NCBI GenBank assembly: GCA_016845175.1 | Contig: JAERTD010000028.1 | Span: 153,062 to 217,061 of the forward strand | Direction of reading: 5' to 3' | Source of the DNA: Bacteroidota bacterium | GTDB taxonomy: Bacteria; Bacteroidota; Bacteroidia; Bacteroidales; F082 | Length of the DNA: 64,000 nucleotides | Shown: one piece after another, positions 1 to 8,588 of the stretch | Position numbering within the stretch: the first letter of the stretch is position 1 | How the letters are laid out: the number at the start of each line of letters is the position of its first letter | The notes under the pieces: generated by a model | Told to the model about the DNA's origin: nothing | Database searches by the model: none | What the model saw: the letters and a program-made list of their open reading frames with translations, nothing else | Translations under genes and position numbers: made by a program

Positions 1-418
1 CTGAGGATTCATCTTTAAAACTCAATTGTCCGTTATATACGATCTCCTCACCAAAGGAATAACGTTCCACATCATAAAGAGTACTCAGGTTTGTACTGAT
101 ACTATCAAGCTCACTTAGGAATTTAGTTCTAAGATAGGTGGAATCAGTATATCGTGCCATTGATGAAGAGTTGTCGATGCCTAGAATGATAATGGGCTTT
201 TGCGTATGCTTGATCTTGCTTAAGATATAGGGTGACAACAAGAGAAAACCTATCAAGCTTATTGACAAGAACCGTAGGCCAAATAGCACATAAACCCAGA
301 GGCCATTGATTTTACTACGCTTATTCCTGACATAGAGTAAAGCTGCGTACAACAGTGCCAACAGTACGATAAGGCCAAAAAACCACCAGGAATATGCTAT
401 AATGAGTTTTGTTATCAA
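1..418 (-). CDS. Membrane-anchored VWA/BatA-like protein (5' part only)
   Basis: This is the N-terminal part (about 139 codons) of a gene that runs off the left edge. The protein starts with two hydrophobic segments (about residues 6-24 and 34-55). A segment reading PIIILGIDNSSSM follows, which resembles the first strand and MIDAS DxSxS motif of a von Willebrand factor A domain, here with Asn-Ser-Ser after the Asp. This layout is typical of Bacteroidota BatA-like membrane proteins of about 700 residues. No ATG fits: an in-frame TAA lies four codons upstream and the first plausible start is TTG at 418, 20 nt after a -7 promoter element. The family assignment is by pattern and the rest of the gene is missing. 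Confidence 0.6.
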   Translation of the reverse strand, partial: MITKLIIAYSWWFFGLIVLLALLYAALLYVRNKRSKINGLWVYVLFGLRFLSISLIGFLLLSPYILSKIKHTQKPIIILGIDNSSSMARYTDSTYLRTKFLSELDSISTNLSTLYDVERYSFGEEIVYNGQLSFKDESS

Positions 419-437
419 GGCTTGGAGTGTTTACGCG

Positions 438-445
438 CAAAGATA
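438..445 (-). promoter_or_regulatory. -7 promoter element of the VWA-like gene
   Basis: TATCTTTG on the minus strand matches the Bacteroidota -7 consensus TAnnTTTG. It lies about 20 nt upstream of the TTG start at 418 and downstream of the fabG terminator, so it would start a separate transcript. Confidence 0.5.
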
Positions 446-462
446 GGGTAAAGGGCTCATGG

Positions 463-497
463 AAAAAACGCAGGAAAATATTATTTGTTTCCCTGCG
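463..497 (-). terminator. Rho-independent terminator of fabG
   Basis: On the minus strand a 10-bp stem (arms at 488-497 and 469-478, with one G-T wobble and a 9-nt loop) is followed directly by six T residues (463-468). It begins about 31 nt after the fabG stop codon. Confidence 0.75.
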
Positions 498-528
498 CTC
501 ATATGTTTTCGAGATTATAATCAATTCA

Positions 529-1275
529 CTAGGTGCTCATGCCACCACATACACTGATTACCTGTCCGGATACATAGGATGACATATCTGAAGCGAGAAA
601 AGTAGCAACATCTGCAACATCATCAGGTTTTCCTGATCGTCTGAGAGGAATGGTTTGAATCCAGGCATCTCTGACATCTTCTTTGAGTTTATGAGTCATT
701 TCAGTTTCTATAAAACCGGGAGCAATGGCATTGCAGCGTATATTTCTTGATCCCAATTCCTGAGCGATGGATTTTGTGAATCCAATCATACCAGCCTTAG
801 AGGCAGAGTAATTAGATTGCCCTGCATTTCCATTAACACCGACAACAGAACTCATATTTATAATTGAACCAACCCTTTGTTTCATCATGGTGCGTTGGAC
901 AGCTTTAGTGAGGTTAAAGGCAGATTTCAGGTTCACGGTTAAAACCATATCCCAATCTTTCTCCTGCATTCTCATGAGCAGGTTGTCGCGGGTGATTCCG
1001 GCATTATTTATTAAGGTGTCAATCCTGCCAAAGTCCTCAACAACCTGGGCAATTAATGATTCACTTTCCTCAAAGGAAGCAGCGTTGGATGCATAGCCTT
1101 TAGCTTTTACTCCGAGGGCAAGAATCTCCTTTTCAGTTTCCTGCATGAATTCATCATAATTCAGGTCGGTAAAGGCAACAGAAGCACCTTCCTGAGCAAA
1201 TCTAACTGCAATTGCTTTTCCGATTCCTCTTGCTGCACCTGTGATCAGCGCTACTTTTCCTTCTAATAGTTTCAT
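529..1275 (-). CDS. fabG: 3-oxoacyl-[acyl-carrier-protein] reductase
   Basis: FabG carries out the NADPH-dependent reduction of 3-oxoacyl-ACP in fatty acid elongation, in the cytoplasm. The 248-residue protein has the classical SDR features: TGAARGIG cofactor loop (residues 12-19), NNAG (90-93), catalytic Ser143, and Tyr156/Lys160 in YSASK. The PGFIETEM segment and the C-terminal CGGM segment are typical of FabG. The frame stays open to 1305, but I chose ATG 1275 because it gives the usual family length and begins MKLLEGKVALITG. The upstream ATG also sits on top of a -7 promoter element at 1303-1310. It is transcribed alone and ends in a clear terminator. Confidence 0.93.
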   Translation of the reverse strand: MKLLEGKVALITGAARGIGKAIAVRFAQEGASVAFTDLNYDEFMQETEKEILALGVKAKGYASNAASFEESESLIAQVVEDFGRIDTLINNAGITRDNLLMRMQEKDWDMVLTVNLKSAFNLTKAVQRTMMKQRVGSIINMSSVVGVNGNAGQSNYSASKAGMIGFTKSIAQELGSRNIRCNAIAPGFIETEMTHKLKEDVRDAWIQTIPLRRSGKPDDVADVATFLASDMSSYVSGQVISVCGGMST

Positions 1276-1302
1276 GTGTTTATGTTTATAATTTTGTGAG
1301 GC

Positions 1303-1310
1303 CAAAGATA
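1303..1310 (-). promoter_or_regulatory. -7 promoter element of fabG
   Basis: TATCTTTG on the minus strand, 27 nt upstream of the chosen fabG start (1275), matches TAnnTTTG. It excludes the longer start at 1305, which would overlap the promoter element. Confidence 0.55.
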
Positions 1311-1357
1311 GAAAAATTGGGTAATGGCAGTCAAAAGACTATCAGACAGCACTCAGC

Positions 1358-2518
1358 CTAAGTAATAATAAAGTCAAACTCAAGGCTCACCCTCGCACCC
1401 CCTCCATCCTTGTTTTCAACTGATATGTTTGCATTGTGGGCGTCCATAATTAGCTTGATGGCCGCCAGCGATAATCCGGTTCCTTCAGCATGCATAAGAT
1501 CTGTGGTTGAAAAGAGTTTGAATAATTGTTCCAGGGCTTCTTTGGAAAATCCAGGTCCATTATCTTCAAAGATAATGCAGACCTTTAATGGGGTAAGCTT
1601 GGTGAAAATATGCAGCTTGCTATCTGTTCCGCAATATTTATTGCTGTTGTCGATAATCATACAACAACTGCGTCTGATGAGGTCTGAGTCAGCAAGGATC
1701 ATTTCCTGCGGATGCTGGGTTTCACTTGTGATATTAAGGATATGATCCTGCTTCCCTCCCTTAAATTCATCAATAGCTGATTCTATCAGGTGTTGGGTTG
1801 ATACCGGTAGAAGATCAGGTTCATATTGGTTAATCCTTAAACTGGTTATGAGCAGGGCTGTGTCAGAAAAGTTAACAAGGCGTGCGGATACATCCTTTAA
1901 ATAGCTCAGATATTCCTTCTGTTCATTGTCAATGCTCGAATCATCCAGTAACTTGGTAAGCCCAATTAAACCATTCAATGGTGTTCTTAATTCATGACTG
2001 ATTATCGATAGAAAATCACTTTTAGCTTTATCGAGTATACTCAAACGTTGGTTGGCATTTTCAAGTTGCTGGGTGCGTTCAGCCACCTTTTCCTCCAGTT
2101 GATGGTTGATATTTTTTAATAGCTTGCTTTGCTTCTGCAGCAGAATATGAGTTCTGACTCTTGACAGAAGTTCTGCCGAATTAAAAGGTTTGGTGATATA
2201 ATCCTGACCACCAATTTCGAAGCCTTTTACAATACTTTCCATATCAGCCTTAGCTGTGAGGAAAATGATAGGAATGTCTTTGGTTGATTCGTTCTTCTTC
2301 AGTTTGATGCATACTTCATATCCATCCATGCCTGGCATCATGATGTCCAGAAGGATAAGGTCAAATTCCTGCTGGAAAGCTATCTTCAATGCCTGTTCGC
2401 CATTTTTGGCATAGGCAATTTGATAGTCTTCCCTTGACAATATATTGCCGAGAATCTGAATGTTTTTAGAAACATCATCGACAATTAAGATGGTGTAGGG
2501 GCTTTTTGTTGTATTCAT
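1358..2518 (-). CDS. Soluble REC-histidine kinase (response regulator/sensor kinase)
   Basis: This 386-residue cytoplasmic protein carries a receiver domain in front of a kinase. The N-terminal REC (about residues 8-125) has the acidic VDD pocket, phosphoacceptor Asp in LILLDIMMPG, and the conserved Lys in YITKPF. A coiled-coil linker (about 130-165) leads to HisKA with the H-box SHELRTPLNG, then HATPase_c with N-box DNSNKYC, DNGPGFS, and a slightly altered G2 box (AEGTGLSLA). It has no membrane segment. It is the third gene of a three-kinase cassette, 3 nt after the preceding stop. Its REC may receive phosphate from the two upstream membrane kinases, which lack a working receiver; that relay is inference. 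No obvious output DNA-binding protein lies nearby. Confidence 0.88.
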   Translation of the reverse strand: MNTTKSPYTILIVDDVSKNIQILGNILSREDYQIAYAKNGEQALKIAFQQEFDLILLDIMMPGMDGYEVCIKLKKNESTKDIPIIFLTAKADMESIVKGFEIGGQDYITKPFNSAELLSRVRTHILLQKQSKLLKNINHQLEEKVAERTQQLENANQRLSILDKAKSDFLSIISHELRTPLNGLIGLTKLLDDSSIDNEQKEYLSYLKDVSARLVNFSDTALLITSLRINQYEPDLLPVSTQHLIESAIDEFKGGKQDHILNITSETQHPQEMILADSDLIRRSCCMIIDNSNKYCGTDSKLHIFTKLTPLKVCIIFEDNGPGFSKEALEQLFKLFSTTDLMHAEGTGLSLAAIKLIMDAHNANISVENKDGGGARVSLEFDFIIT

Positions 2519-2521
2519 CGG

Positions 2522-5500
2522 TTAATTGCTTTTTTCAAACATTGAATTCAGCAGGGGAAGTAGCTTTTCAATTTCTTCAATTTCGAAATTATTGGCCGCA
2601 AATTGCAAATCACTCGCATATTGAGCTAAAGCAGGGTGCTTGTATTCCTTTGTGAAATTCAATAATGCGCTTGTAAAGTTAACAATATCATTAATCATAT
2701 GTCTGTTTTGTAATTCTTTAAAGGAATTATAAAACCGGGACTGAAAAATGCTTTGTTCATTTTTGTTATAGGGATGAAGTTTGATACTGGCATTAGGAGT
2801 TGTAGAATCAACAGACCCCCCATTTTCTTGATATTGTTGTAAATGCTTGTTGTAAATAGTAGTTGATGTTTTTTCACCTTGATCCTTTACGTTGGTTTGG
2901 ATGTTGGGTAACTTTACCAAGAAGCGACTGCCTTTCCCTTTCTGACTTTCAAGGCTGATACTGCCATCCATCGCTTCCACAAGGGATTTTGTGATGCTTA
3001 ACCCGAGACCTGTTCCTGAAGGTTCCGACTGTGTAGCTGTTTTACTTTGTTTAAAGGCATCAAATATGATGGCTTGCTCATGTTCAGGAATGCCAATTCC
3101 TGTGTCTTCAACAACAATTTGTAGATCTACCAGATCTTTTTTCTTCTTCGGGTTTTGCGTCTTAACAATCAGATTAATCACTCCTTCCTCTGTAAACTTA
3201 ATGGAGTTGCTTATGAGATTAAACAATATCTGCTTGATACGCTTCCCGTCCAGAAATAGCTGTGATGGGAACTCATCTGATATTTCAATATTGAGTTCCA
3301 ACCCTTTTCGTTCAACATCTATTGAGAATACATGCTTCACATCATTTAGTATGGGTAATATGGATATGGGCTCTTTTACCAACTCAAGTTCGCCAGCCTT
3401 AATTTTTGACATATCCAGAATATCATTGATCAATATCAATAAACTCTGCCCACTTGATTTGATGGCTGCAATATGTGATTGCTGATTTTTATTTTTGAGT
3501 TCTCGTAACAGAATATCAGCAAAACCCAATATTGAATTCATAGGTGTTCGGATTTCGTGACTGATATTTGCCAAAAATTCAGATTTTGCCTGATCTGCAT
3601 CCTCAGCCTTTCGCTGGGCCAACTCTATTTCTTTGTTTTTCTTACGAAGTTTCTTATTGGTTTTTTTTAAGCGCTCCTGAAAACTATCCAGTGCTTGCTC
3701 AGCCTCTTTACGTTTGGTGATATCTTCAACAATACCTTCATAGTACAGTAACTGACCATGACGATTTCTGACGGTCCATGCACTTTCACTGACGTACATC
3801 TCCGAGCCATCATACTTCGTCCAAACATCCTCGCGACCAGTGATAATGTTTTGTTTGTTTATCAACTCTATAAAGTCATGTCTGGAAGGGTTGGATTCAT
3901 TTATGTTGACTTCTTTGATCTTTTCTAAACTCGGGAAACCAAGCATATTCACAATGGCATTGTTGCAGAAAATAATGCGCCCATTCATATCGGTCTGATA
4001 CATGCCTATGGTTGCATTCTCAACTATGCTTCGATATTGTTCCCTGCTTTTAATGAGTTCGCGGTTGAGGCTACTTAGTTTTTCCTTTTGCCCGGTAATT
4101 TCCTTATTCTTCTTAGCTAGAATGGCGAAGGAACGGCGGCTTTCAAGTCGACGGGAATTAAAGAAGAAGACAATAATAAAAGCAATCAAAATTAGGAATG
4201 CTGCAAAGATTACTGTGAATATTCTGGAGTTTTTTTCTTGAGTAATCCTGAGCGCGTTTATGTCGTTTTGCTGTCTCAGACTCTCGTTTTCTTTTTCCTT
4301 TTTCCGGGATTCATATTTGGCATCAAGCTCATAGATCAGATTCTGGCTGCGCTCATCGAAGACAATATCTTTTAATGCCAAATAATCCTGAAGGTAGGCA
4401 TAAGCATTCTGGTAGTTTTTTTGTTTCGCATTTATCATGGAAAGAAGTTGTAGGGCTTCCATCTCCATTTCCTTGTAGTTAATTGCATGTGAGTGTAATA
4501 AGCCATCTCTTATGATGCTGTCTGCAGTTATGAGGTCTCCTTTTTCATAATATATCTTACCCAGTAGAATCAAAGAAATGGCTACACGCTTCTTGTCTCC
4601 AACTTCATATTTTAACACCAAAGCCTGTTCCTGGAAAATTCGGGCCGAATCGTAGCGCCCCATCAGATAATAAGCCTCTCCGATATTGCTTATGGCAATG
4701 GATTTTAGTTTTTTATGAGGTGTGAGCTTCTCGAGGTTTTCCGCTTCATAATACTTACTCAGCGCAAGTTCGTATTGCTGTTGCTTCAGGTGGATGTCAC
4801 CTGTATGGAGCAACAGATTGATTTGCTGTATCTTATTCTTATTAAGCTTGAAGTAGTGCAAGGATTGTGAGAAATAGTCCAGAGATCTGTCATATTTGCC
4901 CCACATCTCCATCATAACACCCAGGCTTAGGGTAATGGAAGCCATGCCTTCATTATCACCCAATTGCTGATATATTTCCCTCGACTTCTGCATATAGGCC
5001 AGGGCAAGTTCATAATTTCCCCAGTTTGAAACCACTGTTCCCAATCCTTTTAATGAGGCAGCTTGCCCCTGCGGGTTGTTGATTTCAGTATAGGTTGTCA
5101 ATGCGAGGTCAAAATAATCCAGTGATTCAGTATACAAGCTCCAATCATAATAATTCTGAGCTAGTTTAAAATAATACTCAGCCTTCCTTTGAGCATTATC
5201 TGAGTTTACAACCAGTTCCATTACTGACTGATAGGTTTCATCTGCTTGAGGATAATAACAAAGTCGGTTTTGAAGACTGGCCAATATTAGCTTAGCCTTA
5301 ACATACAGTTCCGCATCATCTTTTTCCAATGATTCGGAGAATTTAAGAACAGCTTCACAATATCGAATTGATTTCTCTGGGTTTTTCGCGGAAAAAAGTT
5401 CCGCCAGGTTGAGTGTTAACGATAGCCGTTCATGTTGTGAAAGTAAGGTGTCCCCATATAATAACTTATTGATATCACCTTCGATTTCCTTTTCAGCATT

Positions 5501-5599
5501 GGCTTGCGACATAAGTACACAACTTAACAACACAAAAGAAACACGCAGAGCAGTCGTCAAGCGAGTTTTTAATCCTATGTTTGTTAGTTGGGTTCTCAT
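2522..5599 (-). CDS. TPR-PAS sensor histidine kinase
   Basis: This 1025-residue membrane kinase has a signal peptide ending near NAEKE and about ten TPR-like helical repeats (roughly 60-430). One membrane helix (about 463-485) and a coiled coil lead to a PAS domain (about 518-635, with the motif YRSIVENATIGMYQTD). HisKA (H-box SHEIRTPMN, His near 679) and HATPase_c (DTGIGIP, GTGLGLSI) follow. The TPRs are expected in the periplasm. After the ATPase domain comes a tail of about 120 residues. Its last 60 residues resemble the helical tail that normally follows a receiver domain in Bacteroidota hybrid kinases, but here no receiver precedes it. It starts 3 nt after the upstream kinase stop and ends 3 nt before the next kinase. 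Confidence 0.88.
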   Translation of the reverse strand: MRTQLTNIGLKTRLTTALRVSFVLLSCVLMSQANAEKEIEGDINKLLYGDTLLSQHERLSLTLNLAELFSAKNPEKSIRYCEAVLKFSESLEKDDAELYVKAKLILASLQNRLCYYPQADETYQSVMELVVNSDNAQRKAEYYFKLAQNYYDWSLYTESLDYFDLALTTYTEINNPQGQAASLKGLGTVVSNWGNYELALAYMQKSREIYQQLGDNEGMASITLSLGVMMEMWGKYDRSLDYFSQSLHYFKLNKNKIQQINLLLHTGDIHLKQQQYELALSKYYEAENLEKLTPHKKLKSIAISNIGEAYYLMGRYDSARIFQEQALVLKYEVGDKKRVAISLILLGKIYYEKGDLITADSIIRDGLLHSHAINYKEMEMEALQLLSMINAKQKNYQNAYAYLQDYLALKDIVFDERSQNLIYELDAKYESRKKEKENESLRQQNDINALRITQEKNSRIFTVIFAAFLILIAFIIVFFFNSRRLESRRSFAILAKKNKEITGQKEKLSSLNRELIKSREQYRSIVENATIGMYQTDMNGRIIFCNNAIVNMLGFPSLEKIKEVNINESNPSRHDFIELINKQNIITGREDVWTKYDGSEMYVSESAWTVRNRHGQLLYYEGIVEDITKRKEAEQALDSFQERLKKTNKKLRKKNKEIELAQRKAEDADQAKSEFLANISHEIRTPMNSILGFADILLRELKNKNQQSHIAAIKSSGQSLLILINDILDMSKIKAGELELVKEPISILPILNDVKHVFSIDVERKGLELNIEISDEFPSQLFLDGKRIKQILFNLISNSIKFTEEGVINLIVKTQNPKKKKDLVDLQIVVEDTGIGIPEHEQAIIFDAFKQSKTATQSEPSGTGLGLSITKSLVEAMDGSISLESQKGKGSRFLVKLPNIQTNVKDQGEKTSTTIYNKHLQQYQENGGSVDSTTPNASIKLHPYNKNEQSIFQSRFYNSFKELQNRHMINDIVNFTSALLNFTKEYKHPALAQYASDLQFAANNFEIEEIEKLLPLLNSMFEKSN

Positions 5600-5602
5600 G
5601 GG

Positions 5603-8455
5603 TTAGGGTGTTGTTTTTGAATCAGTTGGATTCGTAAAAAGTCCTTTAAAAGCTTCTTCAAAAAGATTCATAAGCAGGTCAATACTCTCCGTGTCAAATT
5701 GCTCAGCTTTGAGTGTTAGTTCGTCACAAAATAATATAATGCCATTTAACTCGTGTCTTTGGCCTAAACTGGATAGCTCATTGGCAAAGACTTTAATGTT
5801 GTTGAGTATTTTACTCTCTTGTGCCGTTGTAAACAGCGTTTGAAAAATGCTTTTCAACAAGGAAACAAGCATGTCATCTTTGGAAATGATACTCCTTTCC
5901 TCTACCATACAATGAAATAGCCATAGATGTCTAAGTTTCTGAGTATAGGGAAGGATGCTGTTCACAAAATCTGATGCATCGGAAAAACCAGACTTCCATG
6001 CTACATTCCTGTACTCTTCCTGGCTTTCATTGGTTGATTTTGAAAAGACCAGAAATTGTATGTATTCCGGATCGCAATGCTGACGGAGAACAGTTAATGC
6101 ATTGCTGGCTTCACGGTATTCAGGGATGCAAATAATCACAAGTTGTTTTCCTCCGATCATGACTTTTGCCTGTTGTAAATCTGCTATAACCACTTCAAGC
6201 TGAAGTCCGAGACTTTCCAGAGCGCCAAGACAACTATTACCATCTTCTTCATTATTAAGAAAAACAAGAGTATTGATATCTTCCAATGAAGACAAGGAGT
6301 CATCACTATTTTCCTCAGATGTTCTGATACCACTTGCCAGCTTCACAGCATCAAAGAGAATGGTGAATGTACTGCCCTCGTTTTCTTCACTTTCCAACTC
6401 AATTTGACCATCAAGGGCCTCCACTAGTCTTTTACTAATGGTAAGTCCCAAACCAGTTCCTACCTCATTGGAGGTTTTTTCTTCTTGCTGAAATGGTTCA
6501 AAAATGCTTTGTTGCATGTCGGGTGCTATGCCTTTCCCTGTGTCCTTCACCCATATCTTAAGCTCGACATAACTCGAGGTTTTAGGACTTGCATGCATGC
6601 CAATTTCAATAAAGCCCTTCTTGGTAAACTTAATGGCGTTTCCCACCAGGTTAAATAAAATTTGCCGAAGCCTGATTTCGCTGAAAACAATACTCTTAGG
6701 TACACTGGGGTGAATCTCCATTCGTAATTCCAGATTCTTCTCATCCAGAATAAGTGAAAAAACATTCTCAAGGTCTTCCATTACCTTATCAAGCTGAACT
6801 GTTTCGAAGAAGATATCAAAACGACCAGACTCAATTTTGGAAAGATCCAGAATGTCATTTATAAGAGTAAGCAAGCTTTTGCCACTGCTTTTGATGGAAT
6901 TCAAGTATCCAAGTTCCACCTGTCCATCAACCTGCTCAGCAATTAAATCAGCAAAGCCAATTACCGAGTTTAAAGGTGTTCTTATTTCATGACTGATATT
7001 GGCCAGAAATTCACTTTTCGTTTTGCTGTTAATCTCTGCTTCTTGTTTGGCGATCAATAATTTATTCGCATATTCTTTAAGCTCTTTCTGGGCTTGTTCA
7101 ATCAATTGGTTCTTCTCCAAAAGTATTTTATTTCGTTTGTTTTTGGAGTAGAGGTAGAACGAAAGAAAAGTAAGGGCACCCAAGGCTATTATGAAAGCAC
7201 TTAAAGTTAGCAGTCCGAGAAAATTTTGTCGTTTTATTTTAAGGTCACTCAACTCCGCATTTTTTTGCAATAAGGTGATCTGATTCTCCTTCTTCTCAGA
7301 TTCGTATCGAATCCGTAATTTGGCAACATCGCTTTTGATATTATTGCTTAAAATGGTATCATGATAATCATGCGCTCTCAAAAAAAAGTTGAGTGCTTCT
7401 TTATAATTTCCCTGAGATTCATTTATTCTATAAAGAAAAGTATAGGCTTCCATGATATTATTTTTACTGCCGATACTTTTACTCATTTCTAAAGCAGGTT
7501 CAATATAATGGAGCGCGCTATCATGTTTTTGTAATAAAAGATAAGCTTCTCCAATTCTTAACATAGAATAGGACAAAAAGCTTCTATCGCCCAACTGCTT
7601 GTTGATGGCCATGGCTTGTTTATAGTATTCCAGGGCAGTGGTATAATCACCTTTAAGTTTTGATATGGTGCCTAAATCATTGTAGCAAATGGCAATCCCC
7701 TTTTCTGAGCCTATATCTTTATTCACATTAAGCGATAATGTATAGTATTCCTGAGCTTTGTTTAATTCCTTCTGCTCTTTAAATACATTGCCCACATTAT
7801 TCAGGTTAATAGCGATGCCCAGCATATTGTTGAGCTGCTGCTCCAATACCAGGCTTTGTTTGAAGTAATTCATGGCCCCATCCAGATTTCCCAGAGCCAT
7901 ATGGATATTTCCAATACTATTGATAGAAATAGCCATGCTAATTGAATCTTCTCGATTCTCGGCAATTTTCAGGCCCTGAATATGATAGGTCATTGCCTGC
8001 TGGTAGTCTCCAATTCTTCGGTATACAACACCAATATTGTTACAACTGATCGATTTTAATTTAAGATCGTTCAGGGTGTCTGATAATGCGTAGCCCTTTT
8101 TATGCAGAAACAACGATTTTTTGTAAGCGCCATTGTTTCTGTATTTTACCCCAAGATTATCAATGCGATACGCAAACTTTGACAATTGGTCCGACTTAAT
8201 AGCATTGTTATAAGCTTTGTCAAAATAATCTTCGGAGTTTAAATCATCAGAGGTGTTAATTTCTGTATCCAAAAGCTTAAGGCTCATCTTGATAAAAGCA
8301 GACCTTTTCACAGAGTCATTATGCAATTGTTGTTGCCCTTCGGTGATGCTGTCGGAAATTACAGATGTGCGAGTCTCAGCAAATCCTACCATAGGATTAC
8401 ATAACCATGAGAATGCTAAAAAAAGAAAATAAATTGCAAGCCGCCTTCGCATCAT
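5603..8455 (-). CDS. TPR sensor histidine kinase with degenerate receiver domain
   Basis: This 950-residue protein has a signal peptide, about nine TPR units (roughly 60-370; typical strings such as NNIGVVYRRIGDYQQAM), one membrane helix (about 412-435), a coiled coil, HisKA (SHEIRTPLNS, His near 490) and HATPase_c (DTGKGIAP, GTGLGLTI). Residues about 722-840 have the alternating strand/helix pattern of a receiver domain. Where the phosphoacceptor Asp should be, the third strand reads LVIICIPEY, and the conserved Lys is not evident. A helical tail (about 850-945) follows. It is the first gene of the three-kinase cassette. Two adjacent ATGs occur at the start; the first is used. The ligand is unknown. 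Confidence 0.88.
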   Translation of the reverse strand: MMRRRLAIYFLFLAFSWLCNPMVGFAETRTSVISDSITEGQQQLHNDSVKRSAFIKMSLKLLDTEINTSDDLNSEDYFDKAYNNAIKSDQLSKFAYRIDNLGVKYRNNGAYKKSLFLHKKGYALSDTLNDLKLKSISCNNIGVVYRRIGDYQQAMTYHIQGLKIAENREDSISMAISINSIGNIHMALGNLDGAMNYFKQSLVLEQQLNNMLGIAINLNNVGNVFKEQKELNKAQEYYTLSLNVNKDIGSEKGIAICYNDLGTISKLKGDYTTALEYYKQAMAINKQLGDRSFLSYSMLRIGEAYLLLQKHDSALHYIEPALEMSKSIGSKNNIMEAYTFLYRINESQGNYKEALNFFLRAHDYHDTILSNNIKSDVAKLRIRYESEKKENQITLLQKNAELSDLKIKRQNFLGLLTLSAFIIALGALTFLSFYLYSKNKRNKILLEKNQLIEQAQKELKEYANKLLIAKQEAEINSKTKSEFLANISHEIRTPLNSVIGFADLIAEQVDGQVELGYLNSIKSSGKSLLTLINDILDLSKIESGRFDIFFETVQLDKVMEDLENVFSLILDEKNLELRMEIHPSVPKSIVFSEIRLRQILFNLVGNAIKFTKKGFIEIGMHASPKTSSYVELKIWVKDTGKGIAPDMQQSIFEPFQQEEKTSNEVGTGLGLTISKRLVEALDGQIELESEENEGSTFTILFDAVKLASGIRTSEENSDDSLSSLEDINTLVFLNNEEDGNSCLGALESLGLQLEVVIADLQQAKVMIGGKQLVIICIPEYREASNALTVLRQHCDPEYIQFLVFSKSTNESQEEYRNVAWKSGFSDASDFVNSILPYTQKLRHLWLFHCMVEERSIISKDDMLVSLLKSIFQTLFTTAQESKILNNIKVFANELSSLGQRHELNGIILFCDELTLKAEQFDTESIDLLMNLFEEAFKGLFTNPTDSKTTP

Positions 8456-8588
8456 TGATCTAAAGGTGTAAAAAGTGATAATGAAAACACCTCTGCCAAT
8501 TTACGAAAATTACAGAAATTGTCCATATGCCAGCCAGGAACTGTCTTTCGCGTTTGCTTCCTCCAAATCTGGCAGCTGAAACACAATC

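Noticed and set aside
5603..6300. C-terminal Hpt domain in the first membrane kinase
   Set aside because: The region before the tail has the strand/helix rhythm of a receiver, and the tail lacks a clear Hpt His motif, so a degenerate receiver is the better reading.
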